This document shows positions 26,556-37,146 of a stretch of DNA of 40,779 bases, one piece after another (within the stretch, counting starts at the first letter, position 1; every line of letters starts with the position of its first letter). The position numbers and the translations under genes are program-made. Under the pieces are notes generated by a model. That model was not told the DNA's origin, did no database searches, and worked only from the letters and a program-made list of their open reading frames with translations. Origin of the DNA: Robiginitomaculum sp. (lineage in GTDB: Bacteria; Pseudomonadota; Alphaproteobacteria; Caulobacterales; Maricaulaceae); the NCBI GenBank assembly GCA_015485155.1, contig WFUF01000026.1, positions 1 to 40,779 on the forward strand, in the 5' to 3' direction.

Positions 26556-28805
26556 CTATGCCCGGCCAAATGGTTCTGAAAATCGTGTGGAAACCGGAAA
26601 CCCCCGTTGCGCAATGCGCCCGGCCTGCGCCCGTTTTCCTAGCCAGAGCTTCCAGTCCTGATAGGCAGTACGGCGGCCGCTTGATGATGTCCAGAACAGC
26701 CCCTCATCACCATCAAAGACAATAGCATCTGCCAGTCCGCCATCCTTATATGATTGCAATTTTGTACCTTTGCCCCGGTTCATTTCATTTAACTCGTCCA
26801 GCGGATAAATCAGAACTTTCCTGTTTTCACCGATCACCGCTACATGATCGCCCTTCACCGGAGTACAGACACAAGCCTCCACCGAACCTGAAACATTCAG
26901 AACCTGCTTACCGCCTTTGGTCATCGCCATGACATTCTTCTCGCGCACCACAAACCCATAGCCTGCTGATGAAGCAACCAGCAGTTTTCTGTTCGGATCG
27001 GCAATGAACATGGCTATGGTTACATGATGCTCTTCCATATCAATCATCAGACGGATTGGCTCGCCCTGCCCGCGCCCACCGGGAAGCTTATCACAGCCAA
27101 GGGTGTAAAACTTTCCATTGCTGGCAAACAGAACCAGCTTGTCAGTAGTGTCCGCAGAAACTGCAAAGGCAGCCCGGTCACCCTCTTTGAATTTCACTCC
27201 GGACACATCTACATTTTTTCCTTTTAGCGCCCTGATCCAGCCTCGTTCAGACAATACCACTGTTATCGGCTCTTTTACCACCAGCGCCTCTAACACATCC
27301 TCGGTCGAGGCCAATGGGGCCTCGGATATAAGGGTTCTTCTGGCATCATTGTCATCGGCATCTGCCAGTAGTTTTTTGACCGCCCGCAGATCAGCAGTTA
27401 TTTTTTTCCATTGCTGTTCATCGGATTTCAGCAATTCTTCAAGTTCTGATTGCTCTTCGCGCAGTTTCTGGTCTTCTACCCGGATTTCCATTTCCTCAAG
27501 TTTTCGCAAGGAACGGAGCCGCATATTCAAAATGGCTTCAGCCTGAGCCTCGTTCAGCGAGAAACTAGTCATCAATTGTGTCTTTGGATGATCTTCTTCA
27601 CGAATGATGCGAATTACTTCATCCAGATTCAAAAACGCAATCAAATAACCAGCCAAAGTATCCAGCCTGCGCTCAATTTTTTCCAGCCGCCATTTACTGC
27701 TTCTGAGCAATACTTCTCTTTGGTGGTCTAGCCATCCCAGCAACGCCTCGCGCAAGGAACGAACAGCTGGCCTGCCATCCTTGTCCAACACGTTTAAGTT
27801 CAAGGGTATACGGACTTCCAGATCAGAAAGCCTGAACAGGGATTCCATAAATAATTCAGGATCAATGGTTTTGGTTTTTGGCTCCAAAATCACCCTCACC
27901 TCTTCAGCAGACTCATCGCGCACATCAGCCAGCAGGGGCAGTTTCTTGGTTTCGATCAACGTTGCCAGGCGTTCAATCAGCCGGGACTTTTGCACCATAT
28001 ACGGAATTTCCGAGACCAAAATCTGCCATTGACCATGAGACAATGTCTCAATCTGCCATTTGGCGCGCAGCCTGAACCCGCCACGCCCGGTTTCATAACT
28101 CTCCTCAATTTTGGCAGCATCCTCTACCAGCACCCCACCCGTGGGAAAATCCGGCCCCGGAATATGTTTCATCAAACTGGATATTGAGGCATTGGGGTGT
28201 TTAATCAGATGCAGGCAGGCAGCAATTAACTCGCTGGCATTGTGTGGAGGAACCGCAGTAGCCATGCCCACGGCAATGCCCGAAGTGCCATTGGCCAGTA
28301 AATTTGGAAAACCTGCCGGCAACACTACCGGTTCATCATCATCTCCGGAGAAGGTCTGGCGAAAATCAACCGTATTCTCATCAATCCTAACAAGCAGCAA
28401 TTCAGCCGCATGGGTAAGACGAGCCTCGGTATAACGCATGGCCGCAGCACCATCGCCATCAATATTGCCAAAATTACCCTGCCCATCCACCAGGGGGTAA
28501 CGCTGTGAAAATGCCTGTGACAATCGAACCATTGCATCATATACCGCCTGGTCACCATGAGGGTGAAACCGCCCGATTACATCGCCGACCACTCTGGCAC
28601 ATTTTTTGAACCCGGTTTCAGGGCGCAGCTTTAGTTCCCGCATTGCGTACAATATACGCCTGTGCACAGGTTTTAAGCCATCGCGCAAATCCGGTAAGGC
28701 GCGCTGGGTAATTGTTGACAGGGAATAAGCCAGATAGCGACTACTAAGGGCTTCATCAAAGGATTCCTCAACAATTCTGTTATCAATATCTGATGTCTGG
28801 CTCAT
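26556..28805 (-). CDS. parC: DNA topoisomerase IV subunit A
   Basis: ParC (749 residues) is the breakage-reunion subunit of topoisomerase IV, which decatenates daughter chromosomes. The catalytic tyrosine is Tyr125 in [11 protein letters not shown], and the surrounding [22 protein letters not shown] and [21 protein letters not shown] are canonical. The absence of the GyrA C-terminal GyrA-box and the length (GyrA is near 900) favour ParC. The C-terminal part carries degenerate beta-pinwheel repeats. The quinolone region reads [12 protein letters not shown], so Gln86 stands where E. coli ParC has Ser80 and Asp90 where it has Glu84. No partner parE is in the window. Confidence 0.95.
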   Translation of the reverse strand: MSQTSDIDNRIVEESFDEALSSRYLAYSLSTITQRALPDLRDGLKPVHRRILYAMRELKLRPETGFKKCARVVGDVIGRFHPHGDQAVYDAMVRLSQAFSQRYPLVDGQGNFGNIDGDGAAAMRYTEARLTHAAELLLVRIDENTVDFRQTFSGDDDEPVVLPAGFPNLLANGTSGIAVGMATAVPPHNASELIAACLHLIKHPNASISSLMKHIPGPDFPTGGVLVEDAAKIEESYETGRGGFRLRAKWQIETLSHGQWQILVSEIPYMVQKSRLIERLATLIETKKLPLLADVRDESAEEVRVILEPKTKTIDPELFMESLFRLSDLEVRIPLNLNVLDKDGRPAVRSLREALLGWLDHQREVLLRSSKWRLEKIERRLDTLAGYLIAFLNLDEVIRIIREEDHPKTQLMTSFSLNEAQAEAILNMRLRSLRKLEEMEIRVEDQKLREEQSELEELLKSDEQQWKKITADLRAVKKLLADADDNDARRTLISEAPLASTEDVLEALVVKEPITVVLSERGWIRALKGKNVDVSGVKFKEGDRAAFAVSADTTDKLVLFASNGKFYTLGCDKLPGGRGQGEPIRLMIDMEEHHVTIAMFIADPNRKLLVASSAGYGFVVREKNVMAMTKGGKQVLNVSGSVEACVCTPVKGDHVAVIGENRKVLIYPLDELNEMNRGKGTKLQSYKDGGLADAIVFDGDEGLFWTSSSGRRTAYQDWKLWLGKRAQAGRIAQRGFPVSTRFSEPFGRA

Positions 28806-28918
28806 CCTGCTGTCCCAAAAGAAATACGAATCGTTGATCGCAGTCTACAAAACAAGCAGCATGCTCACAGGTTAAAATTTATAATTTTTATCCTTTTTAC
28901 AGGAGTACCCACTGAAGA

Positions 28919-29572
28919 CTATAGCTCCAGCACGTCATCCAAAGCCTGTTCTGAGTCGGGATCCTCCGGAACCTGCTTAAGAGCAACAGACTCAGTAATA
29001 GGTGGGTTTAAGGCTGACTTATCCGATTTTACAGGTTTGGCCAGTACCGGCTCTGATGGCGCAGACGACTTGGCAGTAAACTCCATAACTTTTACAGAAG
29101 GACGTTGCTTTTTCACCAATTTTCTAGGGGCAGCAGCATATTGCAATCGTCCGTTCTTACGAACCATCGGGCGTTGATCATTCAGCACAAATTCAAGCTT
29201 TTTCAATAAATCCGCAGGCACCACGGGGCTGGAAATAAACTGGGTGGCACCAGCCCGCAAACCTTCTGACATCATTTTACGATTAAGATTTCTGGAGACA
29301 AGAATAACGGCCGTGGCAGCAATTTTGTCAGAGTTTTGACAGCGAACAGAGCGCAAAACCTGCTCGGCAAATCTTTGATCCGGATCCCAGTTGCAAAACA
29401 CTACCGATGGCGGCTTTGATATTATGGACACAATTGGAGTTTCACAATCCTCAAATGGCCGCACTGAATAACAGCCAAAGTCACGCAATAATGCCCCAAG
29501 ATTACCCCGCGACACTTTGTCCGGGTCAATCAACATAACATCCATACGTTTTATGCGACTACTGTATTGCAT
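28919..29572 (-). CDS. Degenerate receiver-domain protein with disordered tail
   Basis: A 217-residue protein whose first about 130 residues have the CheY-like pattern: DVMLIDPDKVSRGNLGALLRDFGC with Asp16/Asp18, VVFCNWDPD, AATAVILVSRNLNRKMMSEGLRAGATQFISSPV. The usual phosphoacceptor Asp is Asn61 and the conserved Lys of the KP motif is Ser115, so it is a pseudo-receiver not expected to be phosphorylated normally (Asp63, two residues on, is a possible substitute). Residues about 135-217 are lysine-, proline- and serine-rich, ending acidic (EQALDDVLEL), and look disordered. GGGGA 5 bases before the ATG supports the start. Function unknown; it is divergent from nrdJ. Confidence 0.8.
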   Translation of the reverse strand: MQYSSRIKRMDVMLIDPDKVSRGNLGALLRDFGCYSVRPFEDCETPIVSIISKPPSVVFCNWDPDQRFAEQVLRSVRCQNSDKIAATAVILVSRNLNRKMMSEGLRAGATQFISSPVVPADLLKKLEFVLNDQRPMVRKNGRLQYAAAPRKLVKKQRPSVKVMEFTAKSSAPSEPVLAKPVKSDKSALNPPITESVALKQVPEDPDSEQALDDVLEL

Positions 29573-29780
29573 TTATTCCCCGTATTTCCCAAGCATTACA
29601 CCTATAGGAGAAACCCGTTAAAAAAACGTATGGTGGCAAAATAATTTCAGCCAAAATCAGTCAGTTTCCCCTCAAAAGCGAACAGCCACTCGGCAGCGGG
29701 GTTGAAATTTGTTAACCTGGATCGCTACAGTCTGGATTCGAAATATTTTACTGAGTCGCGGTATCAATGGGAATAAGCTT

Positions 29781-32700
29781 ATGAAAATTGAACGTAAATT
29801 CACCAAAAACCTGTCTGATCCGTATGAAAACATTGGTTTTCAAACCGTAGCCAGCTCCATTTCAAATCCGGATGGGGAAACTGTTTTTGATTCTGGTGAT
29901 GTCACCGCTCCTAATGGATGGTCGCAGGTTGCCATTGATATCATGGCGCAGAAATATTTCCGAAAAGCAGGAATACCAGCCCATACCAAGCCTGTTGCAG
30001 AGGATGGCGTTCCCACATGGTTGCAACGCCACGTCCCCGATGAAGAACGTCTGGAACAACTGCCTGAATCCGAGCGCTATATTAGTGAAACCAGCGCCAA
30101 ACAGGTATTCCGGCGCATGGCTGGTGCCTGGACTTATTGGGGCTGGAAATCTGGTGTCTTTGATGAAGAATCGGATGCAAAAGCATTTTTTGATGAGACA
30201 AGATATATGCTGGCTGCGCAAATGGCAGCTCCTAATTCCCCGCAATGGTTTAATAGCGGTCTGCACTGGGCCTATGGCACAACCGGCCCGGCACAGGGCC
30301 ATTATTATGTGGATCATGAAACCGGAATCGTACACTTGTCCACGTCCGCCTATGAGCGCCCGCAACCCCATGCCTGTTTTATCCAGTCTTTGCGTGATGA
30401 TCTGGTTGGCACAGGCGGAATTATGGATCTGTGGGCCAGAGAAACCCGCCTGTTCAAATATGGCTCCGGCACTGGCACAAATTTTTCAAGCCTTCGCGCC
30501 CATGGTGAGGCTCTTTCCGGCGGCGGATACAGCTCAGGACTGATGAGCTTTTTAGCCGTTGGCGATCGTGCTGCAGGTGCTGTTAAATCCGGAGGAACCA
30601 CCCGCCGGGCAGCCAAGATGGTGATAGTCGATGTTGATCACCCCGATATAGAAGAATTCATTGACTGGAAAGTAAAAGAAGAAGCCAAAGTCGCGGCGCT
30701 TGTCACCGGCTCAAAAATGCTAAAGCGCCATTTGCAGGCTGTCTTTAATGCCTGCGTTTTGTGTGAAGGCGAAAATGATGATTGCTTCATACCGGCAAAG
30801 AACCCGGCACTGAAACGTGAAATCAAAATTGCCCGGGCTAATGCTGTCCCCGAAGCGGCTATTGAAAGGGTAATTCAGCAGGCAAAGAACGGCATAAAAA
30901 CCTTAAATCTTATCGAATTTGATACGGATTGGGACTCAGAAGCCTACACCAGTGTCTCAGGACAAAACGCCAATAATTCGGTACGGGTTACTGATGAATT
31001 TATGCAGGCGGTTATAGAGAAATCCCCATGGAATCTCATCCAGCGCAGGGACGGAAAAATTAAAAAAACCGTCCCCGCAACAGATCTGTGGGATAAGATA
31101 TCATTTGCCTCATGGTCTTGCGCTGACCCTGGCCTGCAATTTCATGATACCATCAACAGTTGGAACACCTGTTCAAACTCCGGAGACATTACCGCCTCGA
31201 ACCCCTGTTCTGAATACATGTTTCTTGATGATACTGCCTGCAACCTTGCCTCATTGAATTTGAAGAAGTTTTCCCATGAGCCGGGCGGATTTAATGCAGA
31301 CGATTTTCAGCATGCAAGCAGATTATGGACGATTGTTCTGGAAATATCTGTAACCATGGCTCAGTTCCCGGCAAAAAATATTGCGCTTAGGTCTTATCAA
31401 TTCCGCACACTCGGCTTGGGCTTTGCCAATATTGGCGGTCTTTTAATGAGCAGCGGAATTGCTTATGATTCAGATGAAGGACGGGCTTTGGCCGGGGCAA
31501 TTGCATCATTACTAAGCGCTCAAAGCTATCTGACGTCTGCTGAACTGGCCCGTGATCTGGGGGCGTTTACAGAGTTTGAAAAAAACCGCGAACCAATGCT
31601 GCGGGTTATCTCAAATCATGCACTGGCAGCAGCAAACACCCCTGATAAGGTATATGATGGACTTGCCATAACTCCAGCCAGTCTTGATCACGAACATTGC
31701 CCTGTTTCCGGCTTAAGCGAATTGTCTGCACAAGTCTGGCAAAGCGCTTTGGAGATGGGAAGCAGATATGGATTTCGCAATGCACAGGTCAGCGTGATTG
31801 CACCTACTGGCACTATCGGCTTGATAATGGATTGCGACACCACTGGAATCGAGCCTGATTTTGCTTTGGTCAAATTCAAGAAGCTGGCCGGCGGCGGCTA
31901 TCTGAAAATCATCAACCGCTCGGTACTTGATGCGCTACAGGCTCTTGGTTACAGCAAGCAACAGCGCGATGAAATTGCCAGCTATGCAGTTGGTACCGGC
32001 ACATTAAAAGACGCACCCTTTATCAATCATGAAACCCTAAAGGCAAAGGGGCTGACCTCCCATGAGCTTAAAAAGGTCGAGGGTGCTTTGGCCGATGCCT
32101 TTGATATTCGCTTTGCATTTACCAGATGGACACTGGGTGATGGCTTTTGTGAAGATGCCTTGGGGCTTGATCGTCAACAACTCGAAGACCCGGCACTGGA
32201 TATTTTGGAAGCTATCGGGTTTGGCAAGAATGAAATCGAACAGGCAAATCTGTATTGCTGCGGAGCCATGACCGTCGAAGGCGCACCACAGCTTCAAGAT
32301 GAACACCTTGCCGTATTTGATTGCGCCAGCCAATGTGGTCGCACCGGCACCCGCACCTTATCTGTTGATGCCCATTTGATGATGATGGCAGCCGTACAAC
32401 CATTCATTTCCGGAGCCATTTCAAAGACAATCAATTTATCTAACAGCGCCAGTATCGAGGACTGTGGCACTGCCTATCATAAAGCATGGAAACTGGGATT
32501 AAAGGCCGTGGCCTTGTATCGGGATGGCTCCAAACTATCACAGCCGCTTAACAGTTCATTGTTTGAAACAGATGATCTGGACGCGCTCGAAGAAGCAGAA
32601 ACCCCGACGACGGAAAAATCAAGAATTGCCGCCGAAAGAATTGTTGAAAAAGTCATTGAACGAGTGGTGGAAGCCCCGGCCAGACGGCACAAGCTGCCAG

Positions 32701-33458
32701 ATCGACGCAAGGGCTATATCCAAAAGGCCAGCGTCGGCGGTCATAAGGTTTATCTTCATACTGGAGAATATGAAGACGGCAGCCTTGGCGAAATCTTTAT
32801 TGATATGCACAAGGAAGGGGCCGCTTTTCGCAGCCTGATGAATAATTTTGCCATCGCCATTTCCATTGGCCTGCAATATGGCGTTCCACTGGAAGAGTTT
32901 GTCGAGGCTTATGTGTTTACCCGCTTTGAACCGGCAGGTCTGGTTACAGGAAATGATAGAATTAAAAATGCCACGTCAATTCTTGATTACCTGTTTAGAG
33001 AAATTGCCGTTTCCTATCTTGGCCGTGATGACCTGGCTCATATCGACACCGAAGGCCTAACGGGAAACATTGGCAAAGGCATTGATGCCGACAAGGGCAA
33101 ACATCAGGATCAGGCTCCGGCCAGTGAATATATATCCAAAGGCTTTGCCCGCGGACAGGTGCCAAAGAATGTGGTGATGTTCCTGCCAACCGGGTCAGAA
33201 GCCAAAGATTCTTCACGGGCAGAAATAGAAACAGTAAATGAAGAACAACAACTAGCATCTACCACCAGTATTCTGGACGCCGTAGGTCCGGCCACTACTG
33301 CCAAAAACGGTCTTCCTCCTGGCTCCAGCACTCGTGAACAATCCAGAGCCCGCGGTTATACCGGTGATGCCTGTACCGAATGCGGGCATTTTACTCTGGT
33401 TAGAAATGGCACCTGCCTGAAATGTGATGTTTGCGGATCCACAACCGGTTGTTCATAA
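29781..33458 (+). CDS. nrdJ: Vitamin B12-dependent (class II) ribonucleotide reductase
   Basis: NrdJ (1225 residues) reduces ribonucleotides to deoxyribonucleotides using adenosylcobalamin. The N-terminus MKIERKFTK and the [20 protein letters not shown] block match the long alphaproteobacterial form. Active-site residues visible are Cys199 (HACFIQS) and the NxCxE triad Asn474/Cys476/Glu478 (NPCSEY), with the phosphate-binding [20 protein letters not shown] later. The C-terminal TSCPD-like domain ([32 protein letters not shown]) and a cysteine tail (CTECGHF...[14 protein letters not shown]) complete it. I chose ATG 29781 over a TTG 24 codons upstream. No convincing cobalamin riboswitch or NrdR box was seen in the 208-bp upstream region. 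Confidence 0.96.
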   Translation: MKIERKFTKNLSDPYENIGFQTVASSISNPDGETVFDSGDVTAPNGWSQVAIDIMAQKYFRKAGIPAHTKPVAEDGVPTWLQRHVPDEERLEQLPESERYISETSAKQVFRRMAGAWTYWGWKSGVFDEESDAKAFFDETRYMLAAQMAAPNSPQWFNSGLHWAYGTTGPAQGHYYVDHETGIVHLSTSAYERPQPHACFIQSLRDDLVGTGGIMDLWARETRLFKYGSGTGTNFSSLRAHGEALSGGGYSSGLMSFLAVGDRAAGAVKSGGTTRRAAKMVIVDVDHPDIEEFIDWKVKEEAKVAALVTGSKMLKRHLQAVFNACVLCEGENDDCFIPAKNPALKREIKIARANAVPEAAIERVIQQAKNGIKTLNLIEFDTDWDSEAYTSVSGQNANNSVRVTDEFMQAVIEKSPWNLIQRRDGKIKKTVPATDLWDKISFASWSCADPGLQFHDTINSWNTCSNSGDITASNPCSEYMFLDDTACNLASLNLKKFSHEPGGFNADDFQHASRLWTIVLEISVTMAQFPAKNIALRSYQFRTLGLGFANIGGLLMSSGIAYDSDEGRALAGAIASLLSAQSYLTSAELARDLGAFTEFEKNREPMLRVISNHALAAANTPDKVYDGLAITPASLDHEHCPVSGLSELSAQVWQSALEMGSRYGFRNAQVSVIAPTGTIGLIMDCDTTGIEPDFALVKFKKLAGGGYLKIINRSVLDALQALGYSKQQRDEIASYAVGTGTLKDAPFINHETLKAKGLTSHELKKVEGALADAFDIRFAFTRWTLGDGFCEDALGLDRQQLEDPALDILEAIGFGKNEIEQANLYCCGAMTVEGAPQLQDEHLAVFDCASQCGRTGTRTLSVDAHLMMMAAVQPFISGAISKTINLSNSASIEDCGTAYHKAWKLGLKAVALYRDGSKLSQPLNSSLFETDDLDALEEAETPTTEKSRIAAERIVEKVIERVVEAPARRHKLPDRRKGYIQKASVGGHKVYLHTGEYEDGSLGEIFIDMHKEGAAFRSLMNNFAIAISIGLQYGVPLEEFVEAYVFTRFEPAGLVTGNDRIKNATSILDYLFREIAVSYLGRDDLAHIDTEGLTGNIGKGIDADKGKHQDQAPASEYISKGFARGQVPKNVVMFLPTGSEAKDSSRAEIETVNEEQQLASTTSILDAVGPATTAKNGLPPGSSTREQSRARGYTGDACTECGHFTLVRNGTCLKCDVCGSTTGCS

Positions 33459-33515
33459 ATTACCAACGGATATGTGCTTTATTGCGGCCATGTACAGATC
33501 GCACGAGACATATAA

Positions 33516-34004
33516 ATGAAAGTTCTGTTTCCAATAGCAGCCATTGCATTGTTATTACCATCTGCGTCTGCACTGGCACAAAATGCCGGACAGATTGAAC
33601 GTGTCCGCCATGGAGATTCTTGCAAAAAGTGTAATTTGTTTCAGGCAGACTTTTCTTATCTGGACTTATCAGAACGGGACTTTTCCGGCTCACGATTGCG
33701 GCAATCAGATTTTAGTCTTTCAACAATGGATTTGGCTAATTTTTCCGGCGCAGACCTGTCAGTAAGCAATCTGTTTGGTGGCAGGTTTACTTCCGCCAGT
33801 TTCAGAAACGCCAATTTGCAAAATGCTGTATTGGTTGGTGGGTATTTCGGTGGTGCAGACTTTACCGGAGCCAATTTATCAGGCGCATTGATTTCCGGCG
33901 CAGATTTACAACATGCCAAAATTCGTCAATCACAATTAAACAAAGCTTGTGGAGATAAGTTTACCAAACTGCCCGCAGGTCTGCATGTAGCTCATTGCCG
34001 CTAA
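33516..34004 (+). CDS. Exported pentapeptide-repeat protein
   Basis: A 162-residue protein with a clear signal peptide (cleavage near ALAQ|NAG at about 21-22). It is followed by Cys36/Cys39 (DSCKKCNLFQADFS) and about 13 A(D/N)LxX pentapeptide repeats, for example ANFSGADLSVSNLFGGRF, ASFRNANLQNAVL, GADFTGANLSGALISGADLQ, which should form a right-handed beta-helix. The C-terminal CGDKFTKLPAGLHVAHCR has paired cysteines that may form a disulfide in the periplasm. The role is unknown; it is not a Qnr-like cytoplasmic protein because it is exported. It lies 57 bases after nrdJ on the same strand and ends before a strong terminator. Confidence 0.9.
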   Translation: MKVLFPIAAIALLLPSASALAQNAGQIERVRHGDSCKKCNLFQADFSYLDLSERDFSGSRLRQSDFSLSTMDLANFSGADLSVSNLFGGRFTSASFRNANLQNAVLVGGYFGGADFTGANLSGALISGADLQHAKIRQSQLNKACGDKFTKLPAGLHVAHCR

Positions 34005-34033
34005 CCCTATTTAAGCAATACTGTTCCGGTTAC

Positions 34034-34066
34034 AAAAAAGCCCCGGTCGCAATGACCGGGGCTTTT
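34034..34066. terminator. Bidirectional intrinsic terminator
   Basis: GCCCCGGTC (34040-34048) and GACCGGGGC (34054-34062) form a 9-bp GC-rich stem with a 5-nt loop, followed by TTTT on the plus strand and preceded by AAAAAA, which becomes U6 on the minus strand. It lies between the convergent pentapeptide and TonB-receptor genes and should end both transcripts. Confidence 0.93.
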
Positions 34067-34087
34067 CCCTTAGTATGAATGTAGATC

Positions 34088-36784
34088 CTACATTTTGCCG
34101 GTCAGGCGAACATAGTAAAATCCACCATTATATCCCATTGGGGAGGTCGCAGGATATTTCGATCCGACAATATCACCCCAAGGATTTAGATCCGGGAAAT
34201 TGTTGAACAGGTTTTGTGCGCCAACAGCGATTTCAAAGTTTTCACTTACATCAAAACCAACCTGGGCATCAAATGTGATCTCATCCCCGGCATTGATCGG
34301 GAATGCACCATTTGAATCAAGGTGATCTTCAAAGTAAGAGCCATAATAGTTAGCTCTTGCAAGGAAGTTCCATGACCCTTGATCATGGGTTACGGTAAAG
34401 CTGCTACGCCATGCAGGAAGATTGTCTTCCAGTTGACGGATACGGCCCGCGCCCAATGAACCGGCATTTCTGACTTGGGTATCAGTGTAATTTACCGTCC
34501 ATACTGCATTGGTTGAACCCGCACCAACATCAAATGGCATGGTAACAACCAGATCAGCACCTCTGGTACGAGTATCAAAATCATTATTAAAGAAATTGAA
34601 ACTGGTAAGATCTTCTGATCCGGCAAAATCTGCTGCATTTAGCACACCAGCAGCATCCAGCGCATTTAACAATTGCGACGTTGAATCATTAGGGCTGAAA
34701 GCTACACCATTATTGGTTGCTGTAATACGTAAAGCACCAATAAAGTCCTGGGTTCCTGAAGTTGCAATCCGGTCTTTCACATTGATATTAAACAAATCAA
34801 GTGTGACCGTAGCAGCACCAATGTTAAACACTGTACCCAAGGTGAAGCTGTCTGATGACTCAGGGCCTAATGTTGGACGGGTTCCGCCTTGGCTTACGAT
34901 GAAGTCAGAGATGAACTGACCGGCAGCTGATGTCAGCGGAATAGTACCGCGATCAACCAATTGCGTACCAACAAACACGGTGGAAATATTAGTTACATTG
35001 GCCTGTCCAGCAGTAGGTGCGTGGAAGCCTGTGCTATAGGTACTGCGCAGGCGGAAATCATCAGTCACCTCGAAAATACCGCCAATCTTGTAATTGGTGG
35101 TGGTGCCGAAAGCTGTGTAATCCTCATAGCGGATCGCAGCTTGCATAATCAGGCGATCGGTAACATCAGCCTCTGTTTGCAGGTAAAGCGCAATATTGCT
35201 TTGGCTGCTGGTTCCTGCAGTTGCCGGTGTAAAGCCACCAAACCCGTTAGAGCTGGACGAGAAGCCCTGTCCATTTGGAAACGCCAGCGAAGGAGCCGAA
35301 AGCGGCCCGATTGCATAAGATGCAGGATCACCAGCACGAATTGAGAATGCTTCCGAGCGGAACTCAAAACCGGCAGCGATATTCAAGTCAGAGGCAAAGC
35401 CTGCAACTGGCATATCATAGGAAAAATCTGCATTTACAATGTTTTCTTCCTGGCTGTATCCACCTGGGTTAAACGAGGTTGGAGTATCTGGCCCCAAAGA
35501 CGCGTTAACGGTATTAAAGATGAAGAAGTCAACATCATTTTTGCCATAGGTATAGCTGATGTCATAGGCAACTTTTTCAGCAAATGGCAGGTCACCCTTA
35601 ACACCAACAGTTACACCCTTGTCTCGCAGATTACCGCCAAAGCGCGGAGTAAACCCGCCTGGGAACATTTCAAGGAAAGTAAAGCAGTTTGGATCATTTA
35701 CCACTGATGCCAACAGACCGGCATCAGGGATCAAGCCATTTGTACCGGTCAGCGGAATACCGGCAATACAGTCACCGGCAGTCTCACCGGACATGTCACC
35801 AACCCGCACCGATGGTACGCCATTAGGATCAAGCATACCGGTAAGAGGATCAACAAGCGGCCCGGCAAACACACCGCCACGATTGGTTGGGTTGCGGAAG
35901 AAGAAACCACCCTCAACCCGACGCTGCGCATAGTTACCAAATGCGTAGATTTGTCCATTATCGGCAAAATCCACACCCATGTTAATGAATGTCTTGATGT
36001 CATCATCGACTTTTGGCTGACCCCAGACCTGAGCCGGGTTGGCCACAGCAGTATTGCCGGCAGCAATCAAAGCTGCAGCATCAGAGCGCTGAACAGAACG
36101 AGAAGTGTCGTCCACATTACGCCACTCGCCAGTTACATTGAAAAAGCCATTGTCACCCAAAGGCAGGCCCACATTGGCAGCAACAGACCATTCGTCACCG
36201 TCACCAGTATAGGTTGACCCGTATTTAGCCTGGACAGTTGCACCATCGGATGCGTCTTTGAGGATAAAGTTCATCACGCCGGCAATGGCATCTGAACCGT
36301 ATTGGGTTGCCGCACCATCACGAAGCACTTGCAGGTTTTTAAGCGCCAAAGCCGGAATTACCGAAATATCCGGGCCTTGAGCACCATCGGAAATACCACC
36401 GCCAAGGAAGGTAATCACCGCTGCACGCTTTAGCCGTTTGCCATTTACCAGAACCAGAGTCTGATCCGGTGAAAGCCCACGGAGATTGGCTGGACGAATT
36501 AGTGTTGCAGCATCAGAGATAGGCTGGGTGTTCACATTGTATGAAGGAACTGCGGTCCGAACCAGATCCGTAAGATCGCCGCCTGCCTGATTTACAAAAT
36601 CAGAGCCGGAAATCACGTCAACTGGTGCCGGTGTATCAACCGCAGAGCGGCCTTTACGGCGAGTACCCGTTACAATAATGTTGTCTTCATAGGCCTCAGC
36701 ATCCGCTTGTGCCAGAGCTACCGGAGCACTCACCGCACTGACCATCAGTGCAGAAACCCCTGTTAATAGTATTTTTTTACTCAT
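34088..36784 (-). CDS. TonB-dependent outer membrane receptor
   Basis: This 898-residue receptor has a signal peptide of about 25 residues (ALAQ), a TonB-box-like DNIIVTGTRR at about 34-43, a plug domain (about 50-170) with RPANLRGLSPDQTLVLVNGKRL, SVIPALALKNLQVLRDGAATQYGSDAIAGVMNFILK, and a 22-strand-type barrel. The C-terminal strand reads YYVRLTGKM and ends in Met instead of the usual aromatic residue. The substrate is unknown: the pattern fits the large Caulobacterales set of receptors for siderophores, B12 or sugars. Because nrdJ needs B12, B12 uptake is a tempting idea, but nothing in the sequence shows it. GAGGG 7 bases before the ATG supports the start. Confidence 0.95.
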   Translation of the reverse strand: MSKKILLTGVSALMVSAVSAPVALAQADAEAYEDNIIVTGTRRKGRSAVDTPAPVDVISGSDFVNQAGGDLTDLVRTAVPSYNVNTQPISDAATLIRPANLRGLSPDQTLVLVNGKRLKRAAVITFLGGGISDGAQGPDISVIPALALKNLQVLRDGAATQYGSDAIAGVMNFILKDASDGATVQAKYGSTYTGDGDEWSVAANVGLPLGDNGFFNVTGEWRNVDDTSRSVQRSDAAALIAAGNTAVANPAQVWGQPKVDDDIKTFINMGVDFADNGQIYAFGNYAQRRVEGGFFFRNPTNRGGVFAGPLVDPLTGMLDPNGVPSVRVGDMSGETAGDCIAGIPLTGTNGLIPDAGLLASVVNDPNCFTFLEMFPGGFTPRFGGNLRDKGVTVGVKGDLPFAEKVAYDISYTYGKNDVDFFIFNTVNASLGPDTPTSFNPGGYSQEENIVNADFSYDMPVAGFASDLNIAAGFEFRSEAFSIRAGDPASYAIGPLSAPSLAFPNGQGFSSSSNGFGGFTPATAGTSSQSNIALYLQTEADVTDRLIMQAAIRYEDYTAFGTTTNYKIGGIFEVTDDFRLRSTYSTGFHAPTAGQANVTNISTVFVGTQLVDRGTIPLTSAAGQFISDFIVSQGGTRPTLGPESSDSFTLGTVFNIGAATVTLDLFNINVKDRIATSGTQDFIGALRITATNNGVAFSPNDSTSQLLNALDAAGVLNAADFAGSEDLTSFNFFNNDFDTRTRGADLVVTMPFDVGAGSTNAVWTVNYTDTQVRNAGSLGAGRIRQLEDNLPAWRSSFTVTHDQGSWNFLARANYYGSYFEDHLDSNGAFPINAGDEITFDAQVGFDVSENFEIAVGAQNLFNNFPDLNPWGDIVGSKYPATSPMGYNGGFYYVRLTGKM

Positions 36785-37146
36785 CGATTTACCCTCAATC
36801 GTAATTTTCTTGCAAATACCGCCAAAAGCAGCGATTCCCTAACATGCCTTAGATGGTTAATCTGGAGCAATACACGTATGGCAGCAAATTGGAGATTTTA
36901 GCCAAATTTGCCGCAAATCAACAAAGTTCCGAAATAAACGTGTTAATAAAGTCACATAAAGACCGATCAGCGATAGTTTTTTGCGGCAAAACATCCATCT
37001 GGTTATCCGGCACCAATATCAAATAACAAAAACTTGGCAAAGCAGCAAATAACCCGCTACCCTTTGATAAATATTTGAATGACAACCGCCTTAAGAGTAG
37101 CCCGAGCAATCAGGCCCCTAAGCCTGTCAAATCGAAAAGGTCAGAT
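36785..37146. other. Divergent intergenic region, 362 bp, no gene
   Basis: This AT-rich stretch lies between the divergent TonB-receptor and LplT-like genes and must hold their promoters. An imperfect inverted repeat, GCAGCAAATT near 36883 and AAATTTGCCGC near 36904, is the only structure I noticed. No Fur-like or riboswitch consensus was recognised, and the frames inside it are short and unconvincing. Confidence 0.5.

Noticed and set aside
29573-29780. Cobalamin riboswitch upstream of nrdJ
   Set aside because: A GCCACT element is present (about 29682), but the other conserved boxes of the AdoCbl riboswitch are not recognisable; B12-dependence of NrdJ alone is not evidence.
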